A DNA stretch of 64,000 nt from DATJPW01 sp963752855 (GCA_963752855.1 CAVVZX010000047.1:248001-312000); one strand, 5' to 3'; shown: positions 19,280 through 30,573, counted from the first letter of the stretch. Notes: generated by a model from the letters alone, not told the origin. Program-made: numbers and translations.

Positions 19280-21872
19280 TTATTTCTTTGCGAATCGCAG
19301 ACGATCTCCGTCCGCTGTCGCTTCAATGATATCGCCCGGCAGGAACTTCCCTGCAAGGATTTCCAGGGCAAGCGGGTTCTCCACCAGCCGTCTGAATGGC
19401 TCGTTTCAAGGGCCGAGCGCCGAAGGCTGGATCAAATCCTTCATTTGCCAGCATCTGTCTGGCGCTGTCGTCCAGCTCCACGCATGAGCTTTCTTTCAGC
19501 CAGGCGCTTGTTCAGTCTGTCCATCTGAATGTCCACTATCCGCTTGATCTGGTCCCTATCAAGCGAGTGGAAAATGATTATATCATCCAGTCTGTTAAGG
19601 AATTCAGGCTTAAAATGATGTCTGAGCACTTCCATGACCTTGGATCTTCATCTTCTCTTCGTCTTTGCCCGCGTATTCGCTGATTTCCAAGGAGCCTATA
19701 TTGGAAGTCATAATGATGATCGTGTTCTTGAAATCAACAGTGCGGCCTTTTCCGTCAGTCAGCCGGCCATCGTCCAAGATTTGAAGGAGAGTATTGAATA
19801 CCTCCGGATGGGCCTTCTCTATCTCGTCAAAAAGGATGACTGAATAAGGGCGTCTGCGGACCGATTCGGTCAGTTGCCCTCCTTCTTCATAACCGACATA
19901 TCCGGGTGGGGCGCCGATGAGCCGGGCCACCGAGTGTCTCTCCTGATACTCGGACATGTCGATGCTGAACCATAGCCTGCTCGTCATCGAAGAGAAATTC
20001 GGCCAGGGCCCTGGCGGTCTCAGTTTTGCCGACGCCTGTAGGCCCGAGAAATATGAATGAGCCTATGGGCCGATTCGGGTCTTGCAAACCTGAGCGCGCC
20101 CTGCGGACAGCGTCGGATACAGCTACTATGGCCTCACGCTGACCGATCACCCGTTTACCGATTCGCTCCTCCATTGTGAGGAGTTTCTCGACTTCTCCTT
20201 CCAGCATTTTTGAAACCGGGATTCCGGTCCATTTTGACACTACTTGAGCGATGTCTTCCGGACCTACCTTTTCTTGCAGGAGTCCGCCATCCTTCTGAAT
20301 CTCGGCCAATTCCTCATTTTTTGCCCGAATGTCCTTTTCGAGCTTGGGGAGCATGCCGTATTTCAGTTCGGCAGCCCGGCTGAGGTTTCCTTCGCGCTCG
20401 GCCTTGGCGGCTTCAGTTTTTGCTCGTTCGTATCTCTCTTTGAGTTCTCTAATAGCGGAGATGACCTTTTTTTCCTTGCTGCCATTTTTCTTTCAGCACG
20501 TCGGATTCGGACGTCAATTTCGCAATTTCATGCACGAACTTTGCCGATTCGTTCTTTGCTGGCCGGGTCAGATTCCTTCGTCAGCGCCTGTTCTTCGATC
20601 TGCAACTGAACTATCCGGCGCTGAATCTCATCAATTTCCGTCGGCATGGAATCGATTTCTATTCTCAGCCTGGAAGATGCCTCATCTATGAGGTCGATGG
20701 CTTTATCCGGCAGGAACCTGTCGGTGATGTAGCGATTGGAAAGTGTTACTGCAGCAATTATTGCCGCATCCTGTATTCCACTCCGTGATGCTTCTCGTAC
20801 CGCTCTTTCAGGCCCCTCAAGATGGCTATGGAATCTTCTACGGACGGCTCAGCCACATAGATAGGCTGGAATCGACGTTCCAGTGCCGCGTCTTTCTCGA
20901 TGTATTTGCGGTATTCGTTAACAGTGGTGGCGCCGACGCACCTTAGCTCGCCTCTGGCCAATGCGGGCTTAAGCATATTGGAAGCGTCCACCGCGCCTTC
21001 AGCCCCTCCCGCTCCTACTAGAGTGTGTAGCTCGTCAATAAAAAGGACGACGTCTCGCCGCCGCGGTCTCGATTTCTTTCAGCACGGCTTTGAGGCGATC
21101 TTCAAATTCACCTCGATATTTTGTGCCTGCGATTAACTGGCCCAAATCAAGAGCCAGCACTCGCTTGCCTTTCAGTGACTCCGGAATATCGCCCGAGATT
21201 ATCCGGCCCGCAAGTCCCTCCACGATGGCGGTTTTGCCCACACCGGGATCTCCGATTAGCACCGGGTTGTTCTTGGTCCTGCGTGAGAGCACTTGAATAA
21301 TTCGTCGGATCTCGTCATCCCTTCCGATCACGGGATCGAGCTTTCCTTTGCGGGCAAGCTCGGTGAGGTCGCGGGTAAACTTTTTCAGGGCCTGGTATTT
21401 TTCTTCGGGCGATTGGTCAGTCACCCTCTGGGTCCCTCGAATATCAGTGAGGACAGTGTATATCTTTTCCTTTGGTGACGCCTTGGCCGTTAAGAATCTT
21501 TGCCGCAGGCGAGCCGGTCGCCTGGGCTATTGCAAGGAAAAGATGTTCGACGGAGACATACTCGTCTTTGAGTTGCTCCATTTCCTTGAATGCGGTTTCA
21601 AGCACCGTCCTGAGCTGATTCGAGAAATATCGGTCCGCGAGCGCTCCGGTTTGTTGCGGAAGGCGTTCAATGGCCTGAAGAGTCTCATGGCGAATCTTTT
21701 CGGCGTCAGCGCCCAATTTCTTCAGGATCTCAATGCAGATCCCTTCCTCGTCCGAAAGCAGCGCAAGTAAAAGGTGTTCGGTTTCCACCTGCGGGTTACC
21801 CCGCTTGGCTGCGGTGGTTTGTGCAAGTTCCAGAGCTTCCTGGGATTTCAGCGTGAACTTATCGGCACGCAT
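19280..21872 (-). CDS. clpB: ClpB disaggregase chaperone, multiple frameshifts
   Basis: The start MRADKFTLKSQEALELAQ at 21872 and stop after LRFAKK at 19280 give the expected 860-residue length. In order: Clp N-domain (VSVEHLFLAIAQATGSPAAK), first AAA+ with GDPGVGKTAIVEGLAGR, the FIDELHTLVGAGGAEGAVD loop, a coiled-coil middle domain, second AAA+ with FLGPTGVGKTETARALAEFL, DMSEYQERHSVARLIGAPPG and ILFDEIEKAHPEVFNTLLQI, and the C-terminal part FLNRLDDIIIFHSL. At least six frame changes interrupt it. ClpB works with DnaK to resolubilise aggregates. It is divergent from the HD-GYP regulator. All motifs are intact, so the gene is presumably functional in the organism and the breaks are sequence errors. 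Confidence 0.93.
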
Positions 21873-22252
21873 TTTGGACTCCTACTTATGGTGTTCTCAA
21901 AGATTCATGGAGCGGACCGGAGGCCGGAAGTGAGGCCGAGCAGTGATCCTGCGAGGGCGCGCTCGTTAAGGGCTCCCTGTATCTGCCGCGTCCCTATGTT
22001 TACCTATCAGGTAAATCACGTGCCCTGCTATGTCAACTGTCACAGCGCCATTCTTGCCGCACAGGCGGCCCGGATTTCGCTGCAAGGTTTCACAGGCATT
22101 GCAGCAGCCTCCACGAATGGTGTAGAATGGGTCACACGATCCGGGATTCCGATTTGTAATGCTGAAACATGTCATTTTCAGAATAGGTAGAGAATGCCGG
22201 GCATCAAACGGCGCGATAACAAAGCCATTTCAGTTTAATCAATTGTTTTTTC
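21873..22252. other. Intergenic region between clpB and the HD-GYP regulator
   Basis: About 380 bp upstream of two divergent genes. Open frames here lack any conserved feature. No CIRCE element (TTAGCACTC-type inverted repeat) is seen near the clpB start. Confidence 0.4.
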
Positions 22253-23537
22253 ATGAAATGGAGTGGAGTCGTGGAAGCTGGAAATGACAAAGATACCAAT
22301 ATCACTAACGGATTATATGAGCCCGAGCCTGATGTCTGAGCGTGGCCCCGAGGCATCCTCGATATCTGGTCATCGACGATGACGAAGTGGTCCTTGGGCG
22401 TCCTCACGGATTTACTTGAGTTGAGGGGTTTCCAGGTCCTAACCGCTCAGGAGGGCAGGGCGGGCATTGAGGTCTTCCGGAACAACAGGCCGGACCTGGT
22501 GATAACCGACATAAGTATGCCCCAAATGGACGGCTTGCAAGTGCTCCGGCGCATTAGGGAAATGGATGAATGCGTGCCGGTGATTCTCGTGACCGGGCAC
22601 GGAGATCTTGACAATGCTCTGAGGGCGCTGCGCCGAGGGCGCGTACGATTTTCTCTTGAAACCGATCAATCCCGAAATTCTTCTCAATACGGTGATTACA
22701 GGCGTTGAGCACTGTAGGATTGAGACGTTTTGAAAGGGATTACAGGCATATTCTGGAAGAGCAGGTTGAGGCCAGAACCAAAGACTTGATGGAATCTTAC
22801 AAGACCATCAGAAAATTCAGGAGGCCTCGATTTTCGCTTTGGCAAAATTGGCCGAATCTCGTGACGATGAAACCGGTTTGCATTTGAGAAGGCTTCAGGC
22901 TTATTGCCAGGCCGTTTGTCTGCAGCTCCGGCAACGCGAAGCTTATCGGCGCCTCATGGCGGACGATTTTGTTGACAACATAGTCAGATCCTCAGTGCTT
23001 CATGACATCGGAAAGGTGGCTATACCTGATAACATTCTATTCAGTCCTGACAAGTTCGAGATGGATGAATATGAGATCATGAAGCAGCATACGGTTTATG
23101 GGGGCAAAGCGCTTGAAGAAGCGGCACTCGAAGTGGGCGGCGAGGAAAATTATCTTTCAATGGGTAGAGACGTGGCTTATTATCATCACGAACACTGGGA
23201 CGGAAACGGCTATCCGTTCGGATTAAAGGGCGAGGAAATACCTCTCGCGGCTCGAATTGTTGCGCTTGCGGATGTGTATGATGCTTTGACTACGCAAAGG
23301 CGTTATAGGAAGGCGTGCGCGCATGAACAGGCAATCCATGCAATCGTCAGCGGCCGTGATAAACAGTTTGATCCCGAGATCGTTGATGCCCTGCTGGAGA
23401 TTGAGGGTGAGTTTCGCCGGATTCATGAGCCAACTCTTACCGCTGCTCATAAGCTGCCCGCTCATAACTTTTCCAAGAGTTCCGGTCTTCCAGATCTAGG
23501 CCGATTATTAGTGAACTTCGAAGAAGCGCCTCGATAA
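22253..23537 (+). CDS. RpfG-like response regulator: receiver plus HD-GYP domain, frameshifted
   Basis: The receiver domain has the acidic pocket YLVIDDDEVVLGVL, the phospho-acceptor in DLVITDISMPQMDGLQVL and the Thr in VILVTGHGD. A coiled linker (ILEEQVEARTKDLMESYKTI) leads to the HD-GYP domain with LHDIGKVAIPDNIL, MKQHTVYGGKALEE and HHEHWDGNGYPFGLKGEEIP, then ADVYDALTTQRRYRKA. HD-GYP enzymes with all these residues degrade cyclic di-GMP, here under control of phosphorylation. Frame changes occur near 22330, 22650-22710 and 22820. ATG 22253 is the likeliest start but the first 25 residues are uncertain. The next genes are two pilT paralogues, so control of twitching is a reasonable guess. 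Confidence 0.87.
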
Positions 23538-23652
23538 TGGTCCCGTTGCATAAATAATCAGGTCTGGCAGCAAATAGGGGGAACTGTTGACCTAGTCTAA
23601 GTTATTCACCGACGGCGAGTAACATGAACTATCATGGTTCAAAGGTGAGCGC

Positions 23653-24766
23653 ATGGCGCAAATAGATGCTTTCCTTCAGGCAGGCTGCGGAGCAACGCGC
23701 TTCGGATGTTCACGTCGTCACCGGCAATCCTGTCGTTTTTCGCCAATTTGGTCAGCCTGAAGAAAATGAATTCACCGGCATTGACCGCCGAAGAAGGCAA
23801 AGGATCTCATTTATGAAATTTTGAACTCCAAATCAGCGCTCGAAGCTGGAAAAGAATCTTCAGCTCGACTTCGGTTATGAGATAAAAGGCGTTGCTCGAT
23901 TCCGAGGGAATGTGATCGTTCAGCGTAAAGGTTTCGATGCCACATTCCGGGTAATACCAATCCAAATTCCTACCCTCGATGAATTGGGTTTGCCCAAAAT
24001 AGTCAGGGGGTTGTAGCGATTATCATCAAGGGATGATCCTCGTTACGGGCGCGACCGGTCAGGGAAAATCGACTACTCTGGCCGCCATGATAGACCACAT
24101 AAATTCCACGCGGCCCGTGCACATCCTGACGATCGAAGATCCCATCGAGTTCGTTCACCCGGTCAAGAAAGGGATCGTAAACCAGAGACAGCTCGGGTCG
24201 CATACTCGATCTTTTTCAATGCGCTAAGGTCGGCTACACGCGAAGATCCCGATGTTATAATGGTGGGCGAATTGCGGGACATAGAATCTATCAGAATGGC
24301 CGTTACCGCAGCGGAAACCGGCCATCTTGTTCTGGGAACACTTGCCACCTCATCCGGACCTAAGACCGTTGATCGTCTCATAGACACATTCCCGCCAGAT
24401 GAGCAGAGCCAGATTCGAACCATGCTCGCAGACGGATTGAGAGCCGTTCTTACTCAAAAATTATTGCCGCGCAGTGACAAAAAAGGGCTGGTCTTAGCCG
24501 TTGAGGTACTTATCGGAACTCTCCCTGTGGCAAATATGATCCGTCTGGAAAAAACTTTCCAGCTCCCTTCGGTAATGCAGATCAGCCGAGCGCACGGGAT
24601 GCAATCTATGGACGATTCAATAGGCCAACTCCTGCAATCGGGTTTAATTAACGTCGAAACCGCCGTTCAATATGCAGAGAACAAGAAGGCTTTCCAGCAG
24701 GCGAAAAGCGAGCGCAAGGATAAATTTCATGGCGCGTATAGATGCATTATTGGCGGAAACAGTTAA
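23653..24766 (+). CDS. PilT/PilU-type retraction ATPase, first copy, frameshifted
   Basis: Starts MAQIDAFLQA. A secretion-ATPase (GspE/PilT) core follows: Walker A VTGATGQGKSTTLAAMIDHI, Asp box HILTIEDPIEFVHP, Walker B region VIMVGELRDIESIRMAVTAA with the following His in TGHLVLGTL, and RTMLADGLRAVLTQKLLPR. The C-terminus contains QSMDDSIGQLLQSGLI as in PilT/PilU. Walker A has GATGQGKS instead of the common GPTGSGKS. The N-terminal 120 codons carry several frame changes (near 23680, 23760-23830). PilT paralogues drive pilus retraction. The end overlaps the second copy's start by 38 bp. Confidence 0.85.
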
Positions 24767-25801
24767 GGTCGGACGCATCCGACTTGCACATGGTGCCCGG
24801 TTTCGCCCCCATGTTGAGAGTTAAGGGCGATTTGGTCCCGACCAAATACAATCAACTTTCGCACAAACTCAACGAGCAATTGTTCTTCGAAATAATCATG
24901 CCCGAGCAGCAAGATCGACTGAAAACAAACTTGGAGTTGGATTATGCTTACGAGCTAAGAAGGCGTGGCCCGATTTCGCTGCAATTTTTTCTATACGATG
25001 CGAGGTATGGCCGGTGTTTTCCGGCAGATCCCGTCGAAAATTATGACTCTTGAAGAACTCGGGATGCCCGCCGGCGTGCAAAATATTTTGCAAATTCCAA
25101 AGAGGGCTGGTGCTTGTGGTCGGGCCGACCGGCTGCGGGAAATCCTCTACTCTGGCATGCCATGATCGATCAGATCAATCGCAACAGTGAACGCCACATC
25201 ATTACGATAGAAGATCCTCTGGAATTTGTTCATGAAAACAAGAAATCGCTGATCGACACAGAGGGAGATCGGCACACACGCAAGGAGTTTCGCCGACGCT
25301 TTGCGAGTGGCTTCCAGGGAAGATCCTAACCTGATCCTGGTAGGAGAGATGCGTGATTTGGAGACGATTGCTCTCGCCCTCGCATGCGCCGAGTTGGGAA
25401 TTCTGGTTTACGGCACACTCCATACAAATTCCGCGATAAAGACTATCGACAGGATCATCAATGTTTTTCCCGCCGGCCAGCAAAATCAGATACGAAGTCA
25501 TGCTTAGCGAATCATTGAAGGCGGTGCTTGCCCAGCAACTTCTGAAGACTGCTGACGGGAAGGGCAGATGCGCTGCAGCGGAGATTTTGATTGGTACTCC
25601 GGGAATCACGAATCTTATAAGGGAAAGCAAGCTGAATCAAATCACGTCTGTGATGCAGACCAGCAGCGCCGAGACGGGATGCAGACAATGGATCAGTCGC
25701 TTCAGCAGTTAGTGGATGCCGGACGCATTACTCGGGAAGAAGCATACTGGAAAGCCATGGACAAATCGTTGTTTGCGACAGAGTCGGCCGAGGGAGCTTA
25801 G
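24729..25801 (+). CDS. PilT/PilU-type retraction ATPase, second copy, frameshifted
   Basis: Starts MARIDALLAE and, after a change, SDLHMVPGFAPMLRVKGDL. It contains the PilT core: VVGPTGCGKSSTL as Walker A, HIITIEDPLEFVHENKKSLI, LILVGEMRDLETIALALACA as Walker B region, GTLHTNSAIKTIDRIINVFP and MLSESLKAVLAQQLLK. C-terminal signature TMDQSLQQLVDAGRITREEA is retained. Frame changes lie near 24770, 24970, 25100, 25150 and 25260-25300. It looks like a diverged tandem duplicate of the previous gene, akin to the pilT-pilU pair. No pilus structural genes are in the window. Confidence 0.85.
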
Positions 25802-25847
25802 GTAACTACGTAAAGGCAGTCTTCAAGGGAACGTCCAAAGAGAGCCG

Positions 25848-26816
25848 TTGGCCAGGCAGAAACGCCCTGTCAAAAACCAAAGTCGAGGTCAATCCAAGAA
25901 GGCAAAACGAATGCAGTCTCAGAAACCGGGAAAAATATTTGACGGACTATGGTATTTGGGTTTTCCGGAAACCGGAGTCTATTTGTTGGAGAGCCATGAC
26001 GAATATATGATCATCAGCGGAGGAATGAGTTACATAGTTCCTACGGTGATGCAACAATTGAAGGAATTCGGTCTCAAAGAGGATCGCATCAAGAAAGCGC
26101 TGATACTTCATGCTCACTTTGATCATATCGGCATTGTGCCTTATTTGCGTCGAACCAATCCTGGAATCAAGGTCTATGCTTCCGAACGGGCTTTCGAGAT
26201 TTTATCGAATCCCCGCGCCATCGACACTATCAATGATTTCGCCCGCGGTGTGGCCGCCAGGATGGGAATGGATGAAGTGTACGCAACTTATGAACTGGAT
26301 TGGACGCTCGGATTAAAAGGCGAAAAAGTGTGCGAAGGTGACACGATCAAAGTGGGCGACATGAAAGTGCAGATTTTTGAAACACCCGGGCACTCGTCCT
26401 GTTCGATTTCAGCATACGTGCCGCAACTCCGAGCCTTATTTCCATCCGACGGTGGGGGAATTCCGTATAAAGACAAGATAGTTCCTGCCGCGAATTCAAA
26501 TTACACCCTGTATAAGGAAAGTCTGAAAAAACTGAAGGCGTTACAGGTTGAATACATGTGCGCAGACCATTTCGGATACGTTTACGGCGATGAAGCACGC
26601 GATTATATGGCACGATCCCTTGAAGCCGCGGAAGAAGAGTACGCGATCTACGAGAAGATCTATCGTCGCACGAGAGACATCGAGGTTGCAGCCCGCGAGG
26701 TGGCGACAACCTTTCTGGCTGCGAATCCTGATTACTTCCTGACTTTTGACATCTATCTCGGGATATGCCGCCAAACAATGAAGCACATTGCACGAAATGT
26801 TGACGGCCCCCATTGA
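25848..26816 (+). CDS. MBL-fold metallohydrolase
   Basis: 322 residues, intact, with a lysine-rich N-terminal extension of about 28 residues before the fold. The zinc site is seen as ILHAHFDHIGIVPYL (HxHxDH), then FETPGHSSCSISAYVP and a later His in MCADHFGYVYGDE. The C-terminal helical part (RSLEAAEEEYAIYEKIYRR) resembles the glyoxalase II-like/flavodiiron-related hydrolases but substrate is not evident. TTG at 25848 is the start in frame; an ATG at codon 22 is an alternative which would remove the basic extension. It follows the pilT pair by 46 bp. Confidence 0.83.
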   Translation: MARQKRPVKNQSRGQSKKAKRMQSQKPGKIFDGLWYLGFPETGVYLLESHDEYMIISGGMSYIVPTVMQQLKEFGLKEDRIKKALILHAHFDHIGIVPYLRRTNPGIKVYASERAFEILSNPRAIDTINDFARGVAARMGMDEVYATYELDWTLGLKGEKVCEGDTIKVGDMKVQIFETPGHSSCSISAYVPQLRALFPSDGGGIPYKDKIVPAANSNYTLYKESLKKLKALQVEYMCADHFGYVYGDEARDYMARSLEAAEEEYAIYEKIYRRTRDIEVAAREVATTFLAANPDYFLTFDIYLGICRQTMKHIARNVDGPH

Positions 26817-26819
26817 AAG

Positions 26820-27110
26820 CGCCCTATTGGTAACTCCTCAGTTACGGGCGGAACGGTCATCAGTGCCCCGAAGGGGCAACCCAACAATAGCCGTGGGTGA
26901 AAACCCACGGAAATAGGGCACAACTCCCACTCACGGCCCTGGAGGGGTCGCCCTAGGCAGGCGAAGAAGCACGTCTTTGGGCGACCCCTTCGGGGCCGTT
27001 ATTCATGTTGAGGGAGTTCCCGGTCCACGGGTTTGCACCAGTGGCTACTATTGGTACGCCCCTTCGGGGCTCAGAATTGTCACATCCCCCGCGTAACTGA
27101 ATGGATGCCT
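26820..27110. repeat. Structured intergenic repeat (GCCCCGAAGGGGC type)
   Basis: Several short palindromes are strung together: GCCCCGAAGGGGC near 26863, CCGTGGGTGAAAACCCACGG near 26889-26910, GGGTCGCCC/GGGCGACCC with CGAAGGGG around 26945-26995, and GCCCCTTCGGGGC near 27058. The mosaic resembles structured elements dispersed in genomes of Desulfobacterota and other phyla. No open frame of interest lies inside. Confidence 0.65.
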
Positions 27111-27195
27111 CCATTGGGTTATTAAGAATTGACACTATCGCGTCTTCGGCACTATCGTAAATCCCAAGAAATTTGCACACAGGAGACGTATAAGT

Positions 27196-27426
27196 GTGAC
27201 AACCGTCCACGTTCAAAGCATTGGCGATAAGGCCGTGCTACCGCAGAAAGATCTTGATCGGCTCGTAAATCTGGCGTGGCAGCATGAAGAAATCGAGGTG
27301 CAAATGCACGAAGACGATGTACCGACTGTGGGCGTCATGCGCATGGCGGAACAGGGCGGGTCATTTGATTTTTGGATGGAAGCCGGCGAGGATATCTACT
27401 CGGCAGAGGATGGTGAGCCGGTGTGA
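27196..27426 (+). CDS. Small antitoxin-like protein, no toxin partner
   Basis: 76 acidic residues starting with GTG 27196. The ending FDFWMEAGEDIYSAEDGEPV resembles the C-terminus of VapB/Phd-type antitoxins that precede PIN toxins (the DIYS.EDGEPV phrase). The N-terminal TTVHVQSIGDKAVLPQKDLD looks like a short swapped-hairpin segment. The next gene is a secreted ankyrin protein and no PIN or RelE gene follows, so this would be an orphan. The family assignment is tentative. Confidence 0.5.
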   Translation: MTTVHVQSIGDKAVLPQKDLDRLVNLAWQHEEIEVQMHEDDVPTVGVMRMAEQGGSFDFWMEAGEDIYSAEDGEPV

Positions 27427-27472
27427 CATCCGAAGCGCTTTCGAGGACAGTGGTTGCGAACCGGAGATTTTC

Positions 27473-28616
27473 ATGAAGAATCGACACATTCCCAAGATCA
27501 CAAAGCAATTGCTCGCAGTCATTGTGATATTGGCGCTTTTGCCCTGGATTGGGATCGCAGCCGCCACCGATACACTCCACGAGAATCTCATAATAGCGGT
27601 AAAACTAGGCAATGCAGAGCAGGTAAGGACCCTTCTGGAAAAGGGCGCGCATATCAACTCAAAGGATGAGAATGGCTCGACCGTGCTCATGGTTGCTGTC
27701 GAGGAAAGTAATCCGGAGACGATCAAGCTGCTGATTGACAAAGGCGCTAATGTCAATGTGATGAACCAATATGGTTGGACGGTCCTCATGGAGGCGGCGT
27801 GGACAGGTAAGATTGAGGTTGTCAGCCTGCTCCTCGAGGGCGGCGCCGATGTGAACACAAGGGACAAATTTGGCAGAACTGCCCTCACAAGGGCTGTTGA
27901 AATGGGTCATGCGCATATCGCGGAAGTCCTCCTCGATAAGGGAGCGGATGTAAACGCAAAGGAGATTGGGGGCTGGGCGCCAGTAAATACAGCCGCGTTG
28001 AGGGCGGACGTCAAGATGGTGAAGCTGCTTGCGGCTCACGGAGCTGAAGTGACGTTGCCCATTGCCGCTATGCTTGATGACAAGAGAGAAGTGCGCCGTC
28101 TTCTCGACGGTGGCTCAGATATTAATGGCAAGTATGGCCGCACGCCTCTCATGTGGGCTGTCGCTGTCGGCGACAAGGAAACGGTCGAATTGCTCCTTGA
28201 AAAGGGGGCTGATGTCAACAGACGAACCGCCTCCGACGGAACAGCGCTGATGGATGCTGCCGGCACTGGGGGAGCTAATGTCGTAAAACTGCTTTTAGAC
28301 AAGGGCGCTGTTGTAAATGCAAAGCGCAAGAATGGCAGGACCGCGCTCGATGGAAGCAGTCAGGACAGGAACTACCGAAACGGTGAAGTTGCTTCTCGAA
28401 AAAAGGGCAGACGTCAACGCAACCGACGATCAGTTTGTAACACCACTGATGTGGGCTGCCTTTACTGAGCGAGCGGATGTCGTAAAGCTTCTCCTCGCGG
28501 CAGGCGCCGATGTCAAAACTGATGTCAAATATCGGGGCACCGCAGCGCTGGGGATCGCTCGTATGAAAGGAAACAAAGAAATAATGGAAATTCTAAAGGC
28601 GCATGGAGCGAAATAA
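27473..28616 (+). CDS. Secreted ankyrin-repeat protein, one frameshift
   Basis: ATG 27473 gives a signal peptide (LLAVIVILALLPWIGIAAA then TDTL). The mature part is made of about ten ankyrin repeats, e.g. NGSTVLMVAVEESNPETIKL, LLIDKGANVNVMNQYGWTVL and FGRTALTRAVEMGHAHIAEV. One repeat near residues 190-215 is degenerate (HGAEVTLPIAAMLDDKRE). A frame change near 28345 separates the last two repeats (VTPLMWAAFTERADVVKLLL). Ankyrin stacks bind other proteins; export points to a periplasmic role. It precedes a second exported protein with a similar orientation. Confidence 0.85.
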
Positions 28617-28753
28617 TGGAATGAGACTTCGATCTTAACAACTGCAAGGAGCCGGCCTTTGTCGCCGGCAGCGGTCGTGAACAGCGTGCCAAGTTGTGCC
28701 TCAATAAAAGAACGGAAGGTCCCGATAAGCAGGGCCACTCGGGAGGAAATCAT

Positions 28754-29450
28754 ATGAGATGTGTTTGCCTGTTCCTGGTGATCTTGGTTGTATTGGGCAT
28801 TGTTATCATTCCGAGTCCAGGAAGAACCGACATGGGTCCGCTTCAGATGTCGGGAGGAGGCGCCACGCTGAAGTCTCCTGATCAGGTACATTCGGATGGA
28901 TTTACAAGAGGTGACGATTCGATTACGAAAAATGACCTATGTCGTTGATGCTGTTTTTCATTTCTTCAATACAGGGAGCAGGACCACTGAATGGGTCGGC
29001 TTTCCTAGACGAGGGGACGTTGGGGATTTCGTTAGATTCGATGCATGGCTGGACGGCCAGAAGGTCGACATGTCTGAGGAGCGCGATCGGACCTCCAAGC
29101 TCCCAAAACCCCACCGATGGCTCGTTCACCGAATTACATTTCCACATCACGCGGCAAGGACAATTCGGGTTAGCTATGAGGCAGATTACAACTCCAAAGA
29201 TAGTCAATACCTGGCGGCGGTGTACGAGTATGGGACCGGCGCGGATTGGAGGGACGTCATTGGATTGGCAGCTTTCACAATAGACGGCACGGAGATAGGA
29301 GGGATAAAGAATTTCAGCTTGAACAGGCTTCCTCCTTCTGCTCGAAAGATGATCACAGAAAACGTGATCAGATTCGAGATGACGGACTTAAAGCCGTCGC
29401 CTCATGACGAGTTGAGAGTTAGTTTCGATTTGGCAAAGATCGCTCCTTAA
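28754..29450 (+). CDS. Secreted protein resembling DUF4424, one frameshift
   Basis: ATG 28754 opens a signal peptide (CLFLVILVVLGIVIIPSPG). Then follow MGPLQMSGGGATLKSPDQ and, after a frame change near 28905, MDLQEVTIRLRKMTYVVDAV and FHFFNTGSRTTEWVGFPRRG, the pattern of DUF4424-like proteins where a beta-rich domain describes N.G...VGFP. The C-terminal half includes HRITFPHHAARTIRVSYEAD. No catalytic residues can be named. Family membership is moderately supported and the role unknown. Confidence 0.5.
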
Positions 29451-29493
29451 GATCCAAATAGCCGAAACCGGAATCGGAAAGGAACATTGTGCA

Positions 29494-30573
29494 TTAGCGT
29501 CTAAAAAAGGCGAAAAAATCTTTCGGATAAGTCCCGGTCAAATAACGATCCGGCGTGCTCTTATCCTGAAGCGGCGATAATCCGAGCTTATTGACTATTT
29601 TCCCTGCTTCGTCGGTATAATAGAGAACTCCCACGGCGTTTCCCGGATTGGCGTCACCGTGCATACCACGAACACAGCCGGCGAGCACCAGTGCTTTGGC
29701 GAGATCAACCGTGCTGATATGATGCCCGACGGCAAAGACCAGGTTCCCGTCAGGGCGTATACCAAAGGCGCTGCGAGTGGCCAAGAACCACAAATCGCCG
29801 GAAGTAACATTAAGTTGTTGAGTTGTCTGTTCTCCCCAATAACCGCCGGGAACGGTTATCACCGGCTGATCCTCATTCAGCAAAGCGCCAAATCCGATCT
29901 CAGCAGAAACGAGCCTCCCATTCTTCACGACGGAGGTTACCACCTTGCCTTCTTTCACGATCAAATGCAGTAACTGGCGTGCGTCTCGAACCTGGGCCAA
30001 TGGAATCTCGTCACTCCATTCCAGGACATCTACCGAATCATTCTTGTAGACCACTATTGTCGCAACACCCGGCTCCATTTTCTTCAGGACTTGTCCGTTC
30101 AGGATTATTCCGCCTTTGCCTGCATGCTTGGTTTGCCAAAGCGCGTTGGTAACGGCCAGCAGTCTGCAATGATCGCCGGCTCGATGCACGAGACGGAATC
30201 TTTCCGGTATTGCTCGGCAGCTCCGAGATATAGTCTTGGCGAGATGTGCTTCATATTGAGAAGCATCATATAAACTATCGAGTTGGGGAAATTGTCGCTC
30301 GGTCGGTAAAACGTGCGATAAACAAGGGGAACGGCATCATGCCCGCCGGACAAGTCCTCCTTTATCCAGACCCCCTCATTCGGCATTTTGGGTTCGGCAT
30401 ATAGCGGGGGAATATTTTTGACGGCCACGAATCTGTTCGATTCGCCCCGGAAAACCTGCAGACAAGATCCTCTCCAGTGACGCGGGGACGTGCGATCCCG
30501 GTCCTAGAATCCCTCCAGTCGGATCGATTTCAGACCCAAAAGCCGGGGACGAAAATCTGAACAAATACAGCAA
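29494..30573 (-). CDS. Phosphodiester glycosidase-like (NAGPA/DUF2233 type) exported protein, frameshifted
   Basis: The best conserved part is C-terminal: RSAFGIRPDGNLVFAVGHHI, then STVDLAKALVLAGCVRG and MHGDANPGNAVGVLYY, equivalent to the DUF2233 pattern R.A.G...G.l.lv......t..ela..l..lG...a..lD. Earlier pieces are MLLNMKHISPRLYLGAAE, LLAVTNALWQTKHAGKGGII and PGGYWGEQTTQQLN. An N-terminal hydrophobic stretch (LTTIAVFVQIFVPGF) sits in another frame, so the start is uncertain. At least three frame changes occur. The usual Asp of the family's final motif appears as GDANPG. It would act outside the cytoplasm on sugar-phosphodiesters if active. Confidence 0.55.

Noticed and set aside
19280..21872. 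clpB as a true pseudogene
   Set aside because: All ATPase motifs and the full length are conserved between frame changes, and the same pattern affects essential genes such as prfA; sequence errors explain it better.
21873..22252. CIRCE or other heat-shock operator before clpB
   Set aside because: I looked for the TTAGCACTC/GAGTGCTAA pair and did not find it.
26820..27110. CRISPR array
   Set aside because: The palindromes are not regularly spaced identical repeats and have no unique spacers.
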